A stretch of 64,000 nt of DNA, from positions 62,001-126,000 of the forward strand of contig JAQDNC010000005.1 of assembly GCA_027660625.1 (NCBI GenBank), in the 5' to 3' direction. Source of the stretch: Coriobacteriaceae bacterium AM100-PB1-1D-6A (GTDB lineage Bacteria > Actinomycetota > Coriobacteriia > Coriobacteriales > Coriobacteriaceae). The notes beneath the pieces were generated by a model, which did not search any database, was not told the origin of the DNA, and was given only the letters and a program-made list of their open reading frames with translations. Shown piece after piece: positions 16,892 through 25,407 of this stretch. How positions within the stretch are numbered: the first letter of the stretch is position 1; each line of letters opens with the position of its first letter. The position numbers and the translations under genes are program-made.

Positions 16892-17101
16892 ATACGTATC
16901 CTTTCGGCCGAGTTTTTCGCGTCGAACCATTGTAGCTTCCTGCCGCCACTTTGCCAGGCTAAAGCGCGGTAGATTTTTGGGACATGCCTTAATCTCTACT
17001 TTTGGCTGTTTTGGACCACTGGCGGTGTCTCGGGGCGATGCACTCGCGCGGATGGGGCCGGTCGTTGTACCATAGCTGCAACTGACTCGTAAGGAGCATC
17101 C

Positions 17102-18028
17102 ATGCCCATTCGCATCCCCGACGCCCTCCCTGCCGCCGCGCAGCTCGAGAGCGAGAACATCTTTGTCATGACCGAGTACCGCGCGCTGCACCAGGACATC
17201 CGTCCGCTGCGCGTGCTCATCCTCAACCTCATGCCCACCAAGATCGCCACCGAGACGCAGATCATGCGCAAGCTCTCCAACACGCCGCTGCAGGTGGAGG
17301 TGGACCTGCTGCGCACCAAGACGCACGAGGCCACGCACGTGAGCGCCGGCCATCTGGAGACGTTCTACCGCACGTTCGACGACATCCGCGACATCCACTA
17401 CGACGGCCTGATCATCACGGGCGCGCCGGTGGAGCAGATGCCGTTCGAGGAGGTCGACTACTGGCCCGAGCTCTGCCAGATCATGGATTGGTCCACCACG
17501 CATGTGCACTCTACGCTGCATATTTGTTGGGGCGCGCAGGCGGGGCTCTACCATCATTACGGTATCCAGAAGTACGATCTGCCGGCAAAGGCGAGCGGCG
17601 TTTTCGAGCATTATCTGGTGAAGCCGCAAAGCCCGCTGGTCCGCGGCTTCGACGACCGTTTCTATGCCGTGCACTCGCGCAACACCGATGTGCGCCGCGA
17701 GGACGTGGAGGCCGAGCCGCAGCTTGAGGTCGTGGCCGTGTCCGACGAGGTGGGCCTGTATATCGTCAAGTCGACCGACAGCCGCCGCTTCTTTGTCTTT
17801 GGCCATCCCGAGTACGATACCGACACGCTGCGTTTGGAGTACGAGCGCGACGTGAAGCGCGGGCTTAACCCTCAGGTGCCGGCGCATTACTTCCCGAACG
17901 ACGACCCCACCGCCGAGCCGCGCAACGTCTGGCGCAGTCAGGCTCAGCTGTTCTACACCAACTGGCTCAACTACTACGTCTACCAGACCACGCCCTACGA
18001 CCTGGCCCGCGCCGGCGAGGAGCACTAG
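17102..18028 (+). CDS. metA: Homoserine O-acyltransferase MetA (predicted acetyltransferase)
   Basis: This 308-residue enzyme starts methionine synthesis by acylating homoserine. The MetA family is clear from [11 protein letters not shown], the nucleophile Cys142 in H-I-C-W-G-A-Q-A, and the H-S-R-N-T-D segment. Residue 111 is Glu (I-T-G-A-P-V-E), the residue reported to select acetyl-CoA, whereas Gly111 goes with succinyl-CoA in E. coli MetA, so this is probably homoserine O-acetyltransferase despite the usual annotation. The ATG at 17102 follows AAGGAGCATCC. Upstream 16892-17101 holds a GGTAGATTTTTGGGACATGCC element and no recognised SAM riboswitch. Confidence 0.93.
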   Translation: MPIRIPDALPAAAQLESENIFVMTEYRALHQDIRPLRVLILNLMPTKIATETQIMRKLSNTPLQVEVDLLRTKTHEATHVSAGHLETFYRTFDDIRDIHYDGLIITGAPVEQMPFEEVDYWPELCQIMDWSTTHVHSTLHICWGAQAGLYHHYGIQKYDLPAKASGVFEHYLVKPQSPLVRGFDDRFYAVHSRNTDVRREDVEAEPQLEVVAVSDEVGLYIVKSTDSRRFFVFGHPEYDTDTLRLEYERDVKRGLNPQVPAHYFPNDDPTAEPRNVWRSQAQLFYTNWLNYYVYQTTPYDLARAGEEH

Positions 18029-18071
18029 GCTGCGGCCGTGGCTGCGACTGTGGCTGTGCTCACGGCATGAC

Positions 18072-18186
18072 GAGCGTGGATTATCGGACACGCGAGCGTG
18101 GATTTTCGGACGTTTACAAATCGAGCGTGGATAATCTCCCACTTTTGGCTTGAAACTAGGCTCAAAACGGGAGATTATCCACGCTC
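18072..18186. repeat. GAGCGTGGA palindromic repeat, copy upstream of AbiEi-like gene
   Basis: GAGCGTGGATAATCTCCC (18123-18140) pairs perfectly with GGGAGATTATCCACGCTC (18169-18186). Two further GAGCGTGGA half-sites followed by TCGGAC-type sequence precede it (from 18072 and 18094). A near-identical hairpin lies at 19493-19556 and a related cluster at 23686-23800. Confidence 0.8.
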
Positions 18187-18481
18187 ATTTTTTATATGTA
18201 GATGCCGATGGCTCGGCTAAGAGACGGTGCGCGCAGAGGCAAGTTCGCATTTGGCGTGGTCTTGAATCTCGACGGGTTTTTCTTTCTGATAATCCGATGG
18301 ACCAAGGCATCAAATTGTGGAGACAGGGACCTCTCGACAACCGCCCTACCTGCAGATATAAGCCATCAGCCTAAAACGTCCAAAACCGTCAAGCATTTGG
18401 TCAGCGCCTGGACAGCATTTGGTCAGACTTCGCATGAAACCGTCTGGTACGTTTGCGCCGTTCCAAGATTTGGGAGGCGAC
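18187..18481 (+). other. Region upstream of AbiEi-like gene, with shared 41-bp motif
   Basis: No gene is supported here. Bases 18386-18426 (CCGTCAAGCATTTGGTCAGC... ending ATTTGGTCAG) closely match 35181-35222 upstream of the nuclease-like gene at 35376. This may be a shared promoter or operator. Confidence 0.45.
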
Positions 18482-19444
18482 ATGGGAAACATGACGGCGA
18501 ATCAAAGACTTGCAAGTCACATTAAAGCATGCGAACAGCAGATGAGCTGCGTGTACGCACGCACGGCGGCGGAGGCAAAGCAGATTGAGCGGCGTGTGGC
18601 GGCGGGAAGTCTAGAGGCGGTCATGCCAGGGCTGTATGCGCGTCCGGAATATTGGTCCGAACTCAAGTTTCGACAGCGTTATCTGCATCGGGTGCGGGCC
18701 CTTGCGCAAAAGCATCCCGACTGGACGTTTTGCTCCTATACGGCGGCTGTTATCTATGGCCTTTCGGTTTCGCATGCCGATTTGACGCACATCCATATCG
18801 CCGTGGCACCGGCACAATCAACGACGCCGGGCTCTCAGGTCGTTCGCCATCGTTATGTTCGTCAAACACGGGCCACCCAGATGGACATTGCCGTGACCGA
18901 TATCGATCAAACGATTACGGATTGCCTGGTCGATGCATCGTTTGTCGAGGGACTGATCATTGCGGACTCGGCGCTTCATGAGCAGCTGTTGTCGAAGGAG
19001 CATCTCGTTGAGGCAGTCAACAAGCTTGGCTTAAATCGTCGCGGTGTTGTGACGGCGCGCAGGGTTGCACGGTATGCCGATGGCCTGTCGGAAAGCGGTG
19101 GCGAGTCCAAGGCGCGCGCCCTGATGATCGAGCGCGGCTGGCAGACGCCGGAGCTGCAAATTGAGCTGTTCGACCCGGTTGAGCCGGGACGGCCGTATCG
19201 CGTCGACTACTTGTGGCGCGTGGAAGATCGGCTGATCATCGGGGAATTTGACGGATTCGTTAAAAGCGAGGAGGCAGCGGAGGAGGGCAAGCTCGCAAAG
19301 GCGCAGTTTGATGAGCGCCAGCGCGAGTCGAGGCTTTCGCTGCTTGATAACTGCAAGATCGTGCGCTTGTGCTGGGATGATTTGAGGGACCCGTCAAAGC
19401 TCGATCGCAAACTCAAAGTTGCCGGCGTGCCGCGTGCGTGTTGA
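18482..19444 (+). CDS. AbiEi-like N-terminal domain protein with PD-(D/E)XK-type C-terminus
   Basis: This 320-residue protein has an N-terminal winged-helix region like the type IV antitoxin AbiEi (about 10-60, with A-A-G-S-L-E-A-V-M-P-G-L-Y-A), a middle region (S-Y-T-A-A-V-I-Y-G-L) typical of AbiEi-related proteins, and a C-terminal nuclease-like fold (about 200-315): E-S-K-A-R, then Y-R-V-D-Y-L-W, then I-I-G-E-F-D-G-F-V-K, matching the E...D...E-x-(D/K) spacing of restriction-type nucleases. No AbiEii toxin gene adjoins. The ATG at 18482 follows GGGAGGCGAC. It is flanked by near-identical palindromes. Function is unproved; defence or repeat maintenance are both possible. Confidence 0.65.
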   Translation: MGNMTANQRLASHIKACEQQMSCVYARTAAEAKQIERRVAAGSLEAVMPGLYARPEYWSELKFRQRYLHRVRALAQKHPDWTFCSYTAAVIYGLSVSHADLTHIHIAVAPAQSTTPGSQVVRHRYVRQTRATQMDIAVTDIDQTITDCLVDASFVEGLIIADSALHEQLLSKEHLVEAVNKLGLNRRGVVTARRVARYADGLSESGGESKARALMIERGWQTPELQIELFDPVEPGRPYRVDYLWRVEDRLIIGEFDGFVKSEEAAEEGKLAKAQFDERQRESRLSLLDNCKIVRLCWDDLRDPSKLDRKLKVAGVPRAC

Positions 19445-19492
19445 GGCGGTTGCAGGACGTTGAGCCGCACGAGCGCGGAAATCCAGACGGAC

Positions 19493-19556
19493 GAGCGTGG
19501 ATAATCTCCCACTTTTGGCTCGTAAGGGGGCTCAAAGCGGGAGATTATCCACGCTC
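19493..19556. repeat. GAGCGTGGA palindromic repeat, copy downstream of AbiEi-like gene
   Basis: GAGCGTGGATAATCTCCC (19493-19510) and GGGAGATTATCCACGCTC (19539-19556) are identical to the arms at 18123-18186. The loop is nearly the same length and shares ACTTTTGGCT. Both copies have the same orientation. Confidence 0.82.
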
Positions 19557-19582
19557 ATCTTGCGGGTGCGATACAGCGGCGA

Positions 19583-20179
19583 TCAGGCGCTGATGATGTG
19601 GGGTAGCGGCAGGTCGTGGGCGTCGGTGGGAACGTGGTCGACACGCTGCTCGTCAAAGGCAATGCCGATGATTTGGCATGCGGGCGAGAGCGTGGGCAGA
19701 TAGCGGTCGTAGCAGCCGCCGCCGTAGCCTAGGCGCGCGCCGGCGCGGTCGAAGGCTACAAGCGGCACGATGGCCATGTCGAGGGCCTCGGCAGGCACGA
19801 TAGGGAAGCGGTCGTTGTCGATGTCCACGGCCGCAAAGACCCGCGTGGGGTGGGCGATAAACGGCGCCGCGGACGCATCGCCGGCGGCAACTGCCCGCAT
19901 GCACATGCGCTGGCCACAAGCTGCGGCGTCTGTTGCCGAGAGCATGCACGGATAGGCCACGCGCCAGCCGCGTTTGGCGGCCGCTGCGGCAAACGCGGCA
20001 GGGTCTACCTCGGAACCCATCGCGGCATAGACGGCAACGGTGTGCGGCGCTGCGGTACCCAGGCAATCCAACAGCTCAACAAGCCGCGCACAGATAGTGG
20101 CGGACTTCGCCGCCCGCACATCCAAATCAATCGTATCGCGCCGGGCAATCACCGCCCGTCGCAACTCAGCCTTGTCCAT
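19583..20179 (-). CDS. 5-formyltetrahydrofolate cyclo-ligase
   Basis: This 198-residue enzyme converts 5-formyl-THF to 5,10-methenyl-THF with ATP, returning the storage folate to one-carbon metabolism. Diagnostic parts are the N-terminal R-R-A-V-I-A-R-R-D, the substrate region Y-A-A-M-G-S-E-V-D and the C-terminal nucleotide motif R-L-G-Y-G-G-G-C-Y-D-R-Y. Size matches the family (180-200). The start is ATG 20179 because GAGGAGG lies just upstream on the minus strand; a longer reading to 20206 is less likely. Convergent with the AbiEi-like gene. Confidence 0.9.
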   Translation of the reverse strand: MDKAELRRAVIARRDTIDLDVRAAKSATICARLVELLDCLGTAAPHTVAVYAAMGSEVDPAAFAAAAAKRGWRVAYPCMLSATDAAACGQRMCMRAVAAGDASAAPFIAHPTRVFAAVDIDNDRFPIVPAEALDMAIVPLVAFDRAGARLGYGGGCYDRYLPTLSPACQIIGIAFDEQRVDHVPTDAHDLPLPHIISA

Positions 20180-20195
20180 CCCAGCCTCCTCTAGC

Positions 20196-20234
20196 AAACC
20201 TGCCAAAAAGGGACAGGTTTATTTTGGCAGGTTT
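20196..20234. repeat. REP-like hairpin
   Basis: AAACCTGCCAAAA (20196-20208) pairs with TTTTGGCAGGTTT (20222-20234) around a GGGACAGG core, similar in design to the element at 10507. Confidence 0.65.
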
Positions 20235-20280
20235 TATCTGGTCAAACACCCAAACCATCGCAAATGGGGCAGTTCATGGA

Positions 20281-20467
20281 CACCTTCGTGGTGGTTTTGA
20301 CGAAGAGCGGATGTTCGCGGCGGTTTGTCTCGATCTGTAACAGTAACTCGGCAAAACCGGACCTAGATGTTACAGATTGAGACAAAGGGTCGGCGCCATT
20401 CGGAAACGTCTCGATCTGTAACATCTGGAGCCGATATTGCCGCCTAGATGTTACAGATTTAGACAAA
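20281..20467. repeat. Tandem pair of CTGTAACA palindromes
   Basis: TTTGTCTCGATCTGTAACA (20324-20342) pairs with TGTTACAGATTGAGACAAA (20368-20386). A second unit has GTCTCGATCTGTAACATCT (20408-20426) against AGATGTTACAGATTTAGAC (20446-20464). The two units are about 80 bases apart and share arms but not loops. At 20281-20299 the reverse complement of the 927 repeat (AAAACCACCACGAAGGTG) is found. The whole 20180-20556 interval has repeats only and no gene. Confidence 0.72.
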
Positions 20468-20504
20468 CTGGTGGGACGGGCTGAGCTGCCCCGCCCAAGC
20501 AGCG

Positions 20505-20552
20505 GCAAAAGAAAAAGGTAGATTTTCAGGCATGTCCCAAAAATCTACCTTT
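20505..20552 (-). terminator. Terminator of the M16 peptidase gene
   Basis: Read on the minus strand, AAAGGTAGATTTT (20552-20540) pairs with AAAATCTACCTTT (20526-20514), followed by a T-rich TTCTTTTG tract. A related GGTAGATTTTTGGGACATGCC sequence occurs near 16969. Confidence 0.78.
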
Positions 20553-20556
20553 GTGG

Positions 20557-23500
20557 TTAGCCCATCAGGTCGATGACGTTGAAGCCGGCGTTGCTCTTGG
20601 CGATGACGTCTCGGCCGCCAAAGACACAGGTCGGCGATTCGGCCGCGATGCGCGTGACGTCGGCGCCGAGCGAGCGCAGCTCACCGGGCGTGGCGGCGAG
20701 CATCTGGGTGCGGCGCTCCTCGCGTGCATGCGGGTCGAGTCCGGCCAGGTAGGTCGTGTTTCGGCGTTTGGTGAGCGCGTACGGCTTCACTGGCGCGTCC
20801 ATGCCGCTCACGCAGCTCACGATAAAGCCCTCAAAGGCGGCCTCGTCGGGCTCAAAGCTGCCGAGCCATTCGCCTGCGCGCGCCACGCGCTCAATCGAGG
20901 GGTCGATTGCCGGGTCGCGGTAGGTGTAGAACGCCGTCTGACGCTCGCCGGCCGCGCGGAATCCGCAACCGTACGCGCCGCCCTTCACGCGGATCTCGTT
21001 CCACAGGTAGTCGTAGGAGAGCGCGTTGGCAGCAACCGCCCAGGCGCCCGTCACGTCAATGCCCAGGCGACGCGGGTCGCACGCGCTTGCCGCAAAGCAG
21101 ATATCGCTGGGGATGACGAAAGCCTCGTGGCGGTCGCACGGCGTCGGCACCACAAGCGCGTCGCGGCCGGCATTGGCGCCGTCGCCCGCGCCCAGCCCCA
21201 GGTCGTCCGCGGCGGCCCAGTACGCGTTAAAGTCCTCATCACTGCCGGTAAAGCTCGCCAGGCAGCCATCGGCCACAAAGATGCGGCCCGCCAGCTCGGC
21301 GAGCTTGGCACGTAAGCCGTCCAAGCGCTCGTCAAAGTGCTCGAGCAGATCGCGCAGGAACAGGTAGAAGTCCACGCCCGAGAGCTGCTCGCGCACCACG
21401 GCCGAAGGCGAGCTGTAGCTCATCGCGCGACCGAGCGCCGCCGAGTGGCCGTTGTTGATAAAGCCCTGCTCAAGCCCAATGCGAATCTGCGTGAGCACGT
21501 CGCGCACGCGGTCGGCGTCGGCGTCTGCCAAAAGCGTGCTCGACCATACCTCGCGCGGCAGGCTCGCCAGTGCATCGATCTTCTCGGACAGGGCGCCGGC
21601 GCTCACCAACAGGTAGGGGCGCACGCCGTCCACTTCGGGCTGCGTCATGACTTCGGTCGTAAAGCTCAAAAAGCCCAGCTTGCCGGCGAGCAGGTTGTCG
21701 AGTTCCTCGGCCGAATGCTCGCGCGTGGGCAGCTGCTTAAGCAGGCGGCAGAGCAGTGTCACATAGGGTAGGTCCTCAAACGCGACACAGCTCAGGTCGA
21801 AATACTGCATGGCGTAGGCCAAGCGGTTGGTGGGGATGCCGTGGCGCAGGCAGGGGATGGGTGCAGTGGTGTCCACGATCAGCGGCGGCTCGGGGCGCGC
21901 CTCGCCAATGTCGGACACGCGCAGGCGCGGCAGCGTGGCCTTGTCCTCGGGCGTGTCCTCGGCCTCCTGTGCGGCACGCAGTACGGCCGTGCGCTCGACC
22001 ACGTCCGCCAGCTCGGCATCGGTCATGGCGTCCCGCTTGGCAGTCAGCTCAGCAGCTTCGGCGCCCTCCGGGCTCTCGGCAGTGTCCACCGGCACCAGCT
22101 CGACCAGCGCCATGTGGTCGTTTTGCAGCACCAGCTCGCGCAGCAGGTCCTCAAAATAGCTGCCGTCCAGCTCGCCACGCAGCTCCTCGTACACCGGGCC
22201 GTACTTAAGCGCCAGCGTCGCGGCGTTGTCATCGTAGAGCCAGGTGCTCAGCGCGTCGCACGCAATGGCCACGCCGTCGGCGATGCCGTAGTCGCGCTGG
22301 CGCAGGTCGTACTCGTTGCTGCTGATGATAGCTTCCAGGCGCTCGCGCGGAACGCCGTGCTCGCACAGGTCGCGGCAGGCGCCCTGGAATACGCGGCGCA
22401 GCTCGCGCGCCACGCCGGGCTGCGCGTTTTGCAGCATGATGAGCTCGTAGGGCTGCAGGCTCTCGGCCGCGGTGTAGCTCACCACGTTGCCGCCCAGGCC
22501 GGCGGCCAGAATGGCCTTCTTAACCGGCGCTTCGTTGGAGCCCAGCAGCGCCTCGAACAGGATATCCGCTGCGATCGTGCGCTTGCGGTCGAGCGCGCTG
22601 CCCAGCACCAGGCCCAGGCCCACCAGGGCGTTCTCGGGTGTAGTGGCCATCTCGACGCGCTTATACTCGCAGGTCACAGGCGCCTGCACGTCCAGCGGAT
22701 TGGGCGCCAGCGCGGACGGGTCCTCGCCGGCGGCAACGGCGGCGTCCATGCGGCGGCTCGCGGCACTCGACTGCGACAGATAGCGCTCGTCCAAAAAGGC
22801 CAACGCTCGGTCCACGTCCAGGTCGCCGTAGAGCGTGATGTAGGAGTTGGAAGGATTGTAGTGGCGCGCGTGCGTATCCAGGAACTGCTCGTAGGTGAGC
22901 GCGGGAATCGCGCGCGGATCCCCGCCGCTCTCGTGCGCATAGGCGGTGTCGGGGTAGAGCGCGGCGTTGACGGCGTCGTCCAGCACGCTCATGGGGTCGG
23001 ACAGCGCGCCCTTCATCTCGTTGAACACTACACCGTTATAGCGCAGCGTGCCCTCGCGCAGGCTGGCGGCGCTGCCGTCGCCGCCAGCGCCCTCCGGCAG
23101 GTCCAGCTCGTAGTGCCAGCCCTCCTGCTCAAAAATGGTGGGCTTGGTATAGATGGCCGGGTTGAACACCGCGTCCAGGTACACGTCCATCAGGTTGTAC
23201 AGGTCCTGTTCATTGGTAGTGGCAACGGGGTAGATGGTCTTGTCGGGGTAGGTCATAGCATTGAGGAACGTCTGCATGGAGCTCTTGATCAGGTCCACGA
23301 ACGGCTCCTTGACGGGGAACTTGGCCGATCCGCACAGCACCGAGTGCTCAAGAATATGGAACACGCCGGTGGAATCGGCCGGCGGCGTCTTAAAGCCAAT
23401 GGCAAAGGCCTTGTTTTCGTCGTTGCACGCCAGGTGCAGCAGGCGAGCGCCCGAGGTGGTATGGCGCAGCACGTAAGCGTCCGAGTCGAGCTCGGGCACG

Positions 23501-23595
23501 GTCTCGCAGCGCTCGACGGCAAAACCATGGCAGGTGGTACCGGGCACCAGCAGCGCGGCGGCAGCGGCGCGCGGGTCGGTTGAGGTAGTGGGCAT
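20557..23595 (-). CDS. M16C family metallopeptidase (presequence protease/insulinase-like)
   Basis: This 1012-residue zinc peptidase of the pitrilysin clan degrades peptides inside a closed clamshell. The inverted zinc motif H-x-x-E-H is at 80-84 (H-I-L-E-H-S-V-L-C-G-S), with the downstream Glu expected about 75 residues later in a V-V-F-N-E-M-K-G region (about 160-167). The single long chain with a catalytic N-terminal and an inactive C-terminal half, with R/Y residues in a G-G-A-Y-G-C-G block near 900, matches the M16C (PreP/HypA) type. The start at 23595 follows AAAGGAGACTGC. No signal peptide is visible, so a cytoplasmic location is likely. A terminator follows. Confidence 0.9.
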   Translation of the reverse strand: MPTTSTDPRAAAAALLVPGTTCHGFAVERCETVPELDSDAYVLRHTTSGARLLHLACNDENKAFAIGFKTPPADSTGVFHILEHSVLCGSAKFPVKEPFVDLIKSSMQTFLNAMTYPDKTIYPVATTNEQDLYNLMDVYLDAVFNPAIYTKPTIFEQEGWHYELDLPEGAGGDGSAASLREGTLRYNGVVFNEMKGALSDPMSVLDDAVNAALYPDTAYAHESGGDPRAIPALTYEQFLDTHARHYNPSNSYITLYGDLDVDRALAFLDERYLSQSSAASRRMDAAVAAGEDPSALAPNPLDVQAPVTCEYKRVEMATTPENALVGLGLVLGSALDRKRTIAADILFEALLGSNEAPVKKAILAAGLGGNVVSYTAAESLQPYELIMLQNAQPGVARELRRVFQGACRDLCEHGVPRERLEAIISSNEYDLRQRDYGIADGVAIACDALSTWLYDDNAATLALKYGPVYEELRGELDGSYFEDLLRELVLQNDHMALVELVPVDTAESPEGAEAAELTAKRDAMTDAELADVVERTAVLRAAQEAEDTPEDKATLPRLRVSDIGEARPEPPLIVDTTAPIPCLRHGIPTNRLAYAMQYFDLSCVAFEDLPYVTLLCRLLKQLPTREHSAEELDNLLAGKLGFLSFTTEVMTQPEVDGVRPYLLVSAGALSEKIDALASLPREVWSSTLLADADADRVRDVLTQIRIGLEQGFINNGHSAALGRAMSYSSPSAVVREQLSGVDFYLFLRDLLEHFDERLDGLRAKLAELAGRIFVADGCLASFTGSDEDFNAYWAAADDLGLGAGDGANAGRDALVVPTPCDRHEAFVIPSDICFAASACDPRRLGIDVTGAWAVAANALSYDYLWNEIRVKGGAYGCGFRAAGERQTAFYTYRDPAIDPSIERVARAGEWLGSFEPDEAAFEGFIVSCVSGMDAPVKPYALTKRRNTTYLAGLDPHAREERRTQMLAATPGELRSLGADVTRIAAESPTCVFGGRDVIAKSNAGFNVIDLMG

Positions 23596-23685
23596 ATGCA
23601 GTCTCCTTTGGCGCCCCAACGGGGGCGAATCGAGTCGAATCCCCGAGAGTATACCCATATGGGGCCTTCGACCAATCTGCCGGAT

Positions 23686-23800
23686 GAGCGTGGATTTTCT
23701 GGCACACGAGCGTGGAAATTCGGACGTCTGCCGCATGAGCGTGGATTTTCGGACGAAATCGGCCGCCAAAAGCCCAAAAACCGTCCAAATATCCACGCTC
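23686..23800. repeat. GAGCGTGGA repeat cluster
   Basis: Three GAGCGTGGA half-sites (from 23686, 23708 and 23737) face one inverted site ending CCACGCTC at 23800; for example GAGCGTGGATTTTCGGACG (23737-23755) pairs with 23782-23800. This is the same family as at 18072 and 19493. Confidence 0.75.
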
Positions 23801-23824
23801 GCGCGTCAAGTACGTATCTCTCAC

Positions 23825-24076
23825 CTCACATTCATCTCTACGACGAGGGATGAATGTGAGACAGGTAGAAGATAAAAATCAATCGGCTTATCGGATGCAT
23901 ATACCGCCATCAGATGGAAGCTGTATGTGGAAATGGATGGACTCTACACCGCTTACGCAAAATAACCCCTCGTTTGCTAAAACATTATAGGAAATGGCGT
24001 GGAGTGCTAAAAAGTTCTAATACAATATAAGACATTTATCTATAGGCTGCTGATTTCTTGTAAAGGTATGGTTGAT
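23825..24076. other. Intergenic region with a palindrome and GntR promoter
   Basis: CTCACATTCATC (23825-23836) pairs with GATGAATGTGAG (23849-23860). Beyond it the sequence turns AT-rich towards the GntR start, with ACAATATAAGAC at 24022-24033, similar to ACAATATAGTAC at 24883-24894 before the PTS EIIA gene. This is a candidate shared operator. No gene seen. Confidence 0.45.
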
Positions 24077-24781
24077 ATGGTTGAGGCAAATAGCGTTATC
24101 CCCCTGTACAAACAGATTGTTCGTGCGCTTTCTGATTCAATCGCCAACGGCACGTACCGCCCGGGAGATAAGCTTCCGACCGAGGCGGAGCTTATCGAGC
24201 AATTTGGCGTGAGCCGAATAACGGTTCGCTCCGCAATTAAAGAAATGGAAGATGCTGGGCTTGTTGAGAGGGCCCGCGGCAAGGGCACGTTCGTTTCGTC
24301 GGACACGCAGATGTATGCCGCGGACGACCGTGAGAGCTTTACCCATTCGTGCCAGCTTGCGGGCAAACAGGCGTCTACCAGGGTTCTCGAAATGGGCTGG
24401 GACTTCCCAAGTCTGCGAGACGCGAAGTTCCTGGGCGTAGACGATACCCAAAAGGTATTGCGTAGCCGTCGTCTGCGCCTTGTGGATGGCAAGCCCACGA
24501 TGCTGGAAACCAATAGCTATTCCGCTGCGCTTTCTTTTTTGGAGCATGAGTCCCTCGATGATTCGCTGATGGCGGTACTCGATCGCCAGGGGATCAAGAT
24601 GGGTCCCAACACGCGTACGCTCGAGGTCTGCTATGCGAGCGAGCTCGAGGCGGCGTACCTTAACGTGGAGCTGGACTCTTCGCTGCTTCTGTTTGTCGAT
24701 AGACGTTATGCCCCAAGTGGCGAGCCGCTTTTCATCTCCCGTCAGGTGTACTGCACCGAGCGACTGAAGTTCTATTTGTAA
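24077..24781 (+). CDS. GntR family transcriptional regulator (HutC/UTRA subfamily)
   Basis: This is a roughly 234-residue repressor with a winged helix-turn-helix (about 8-72: I-P-L-Y-K-Q-I-V-R-A-L, G-D-K-L-P-T-E-A-E-L, S-R-I-T-V-R-S-A-I-K-E-M, wing A-R-G-K-G-T-F-V-S) and UTRA domain (about 85-232). It lies immediately upstream of PTS system 2 and probably controls it; similar ACAATATA words occur before both genes. ATG 24077 is nine bases after AAAGG, while ATG 24068 touches that site, so I prefer 24077, giving a chain three residues shorter. The hairpin at 24793 follows. Confidence 0.88.
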   Translation: MVEANSVIPLYKQIVRALSDSIANGTYRPGDKLPTEAELIEQFGVSRITVRSAIKEMEDAGLVERARGKGTFVSSDTQMYAADDRESFTHSCQLAGKQASTRVLEMGWDFPSLRDAKFLGVDDTQKVLRSRRLRLVDGKPTMLETNSYSAALSFLEHESLDDSLMAVLDRQGIKMGPNTRTLEVCYASELEAAYLNVELDSSLLLFVDRRYAPSGEPLFISRQVYCTERLKFYL

Positions 24782-24792
24782 ATTAGCGATAG

Positions 24793-24814
24793 ATTGGTCG
24801 ATTTACCGACCAAT
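24793..24814 (+). terminator. Weak hairpin after GntR gene
   Basis: ATTGGTCG (24793-24800) pairs with CGACCAAT (24807-24814), followed by TGTTA. The stem is short and lacks a full T-run, so it could be a terminator or an operator. Confidence 0.4.
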
Positions 24815-24916
24815 TGTTACCGTTCGCGGATTTGGAAAATAGACACACCACGTAGGGTAGATTGCTAATATACTTTGTTATGACAATATAGTACGTCCTA
24901 TTGGTATTGGAGAACT

Positions 24917-25336
24917 ATGAATAAGATATTGCTAGCGAGTCATGGTTATCTCGCCCAAGGCATGAAAAGCTCTCTGGAGATTCTGATGGGCACCAACGAC
25001 CGAATCGAGTGCCTGTGCGCCTATGTCGATGACGATTCAAGGGACGTCGCGGCGTTGATTGATGCATGGATGGAGACGAGGGACCCTGCCGACTCTTGGT
25101 TTGTCGTGACTGACATCTTTGGCGGCTCTGTAAACAACGAATTCATTCAGAGGCAGACCGACGGATCGTTTACGTTAATCGCTGGAATGAACTTGCCGCT
25201 GCTGGTGGAAATGGTTACACAGCTGGACTCCCTGGATGCGGACAAGGCCAAAGCCGCGGTCGAGGGATCGCGTTCGTTTATTCAGCTTTGCGAGGCGGCG
25301 GACATGCTTGCCGGCGCCGAGGAAGAAGAGTTCTAG
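24917..25336 (+). CDS. PTS mannose family EIIA component
   Basis: This 139-residue stand-alone EIIA has the phosphorylated His9 in L-L-A-S-H-G-Y-L-A and the T-D-I-F-G-G-S-V-N-N-E-F motif of the fold. Unlike the 4548 system, EIIA and EIIB are separate genes here. A GGAG site precedes the ATG. An AT-rich promoter region with ACAATATAGTAC lies just upstream, probably bound by the GntR protein at 24077. Confidence 0.92.
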   Translation: MNKILLASHGYLAQGMKSSLEILMGTNDRIECLCAYVDDDSRDVAALIDAWMETRDPADSWFVVTDIFGGSVNNEFIQRQTDGSFTLIAGMNLPLLVEMVTQLDSLDADKAKAAVEGSRSFIQLCEAADMLAGAEEEEF

Positions 25337-25407
25337 TTAGTTCTGGTTCGAGCCCTAGCTAGGGGCCACACCTGTCATTCCCTTTATCACGTGCGGAGAT
25401 GATAACG

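Noticed and set aside
16892..17101. SAM riboswitch before metA
   Set aside because: No recognisable SAM-I/SAM-II core; only a repeat fragment is present.
15914..18142. 742-residue minus-strand open frame
   Set aside because: Only 15914-16891 is a real dehydrogenase; the rest is antisense to metA and lacks protein-like features. A ribosome site marks the start at 16891.
18482..19444. Complete type IV AbiE toxin-antitoxin pair
   Set aside because: Only the AbiEi-like half is present; no AbiEii nucleotidyltransferase lies next to it.
21841..23583. 580-residue plus-strand frame
   Set aside because: Antisense to the M16 peptidase, low complexity (Val/Ala/Gly/Arg), no homology I recognise, no ribosome site.
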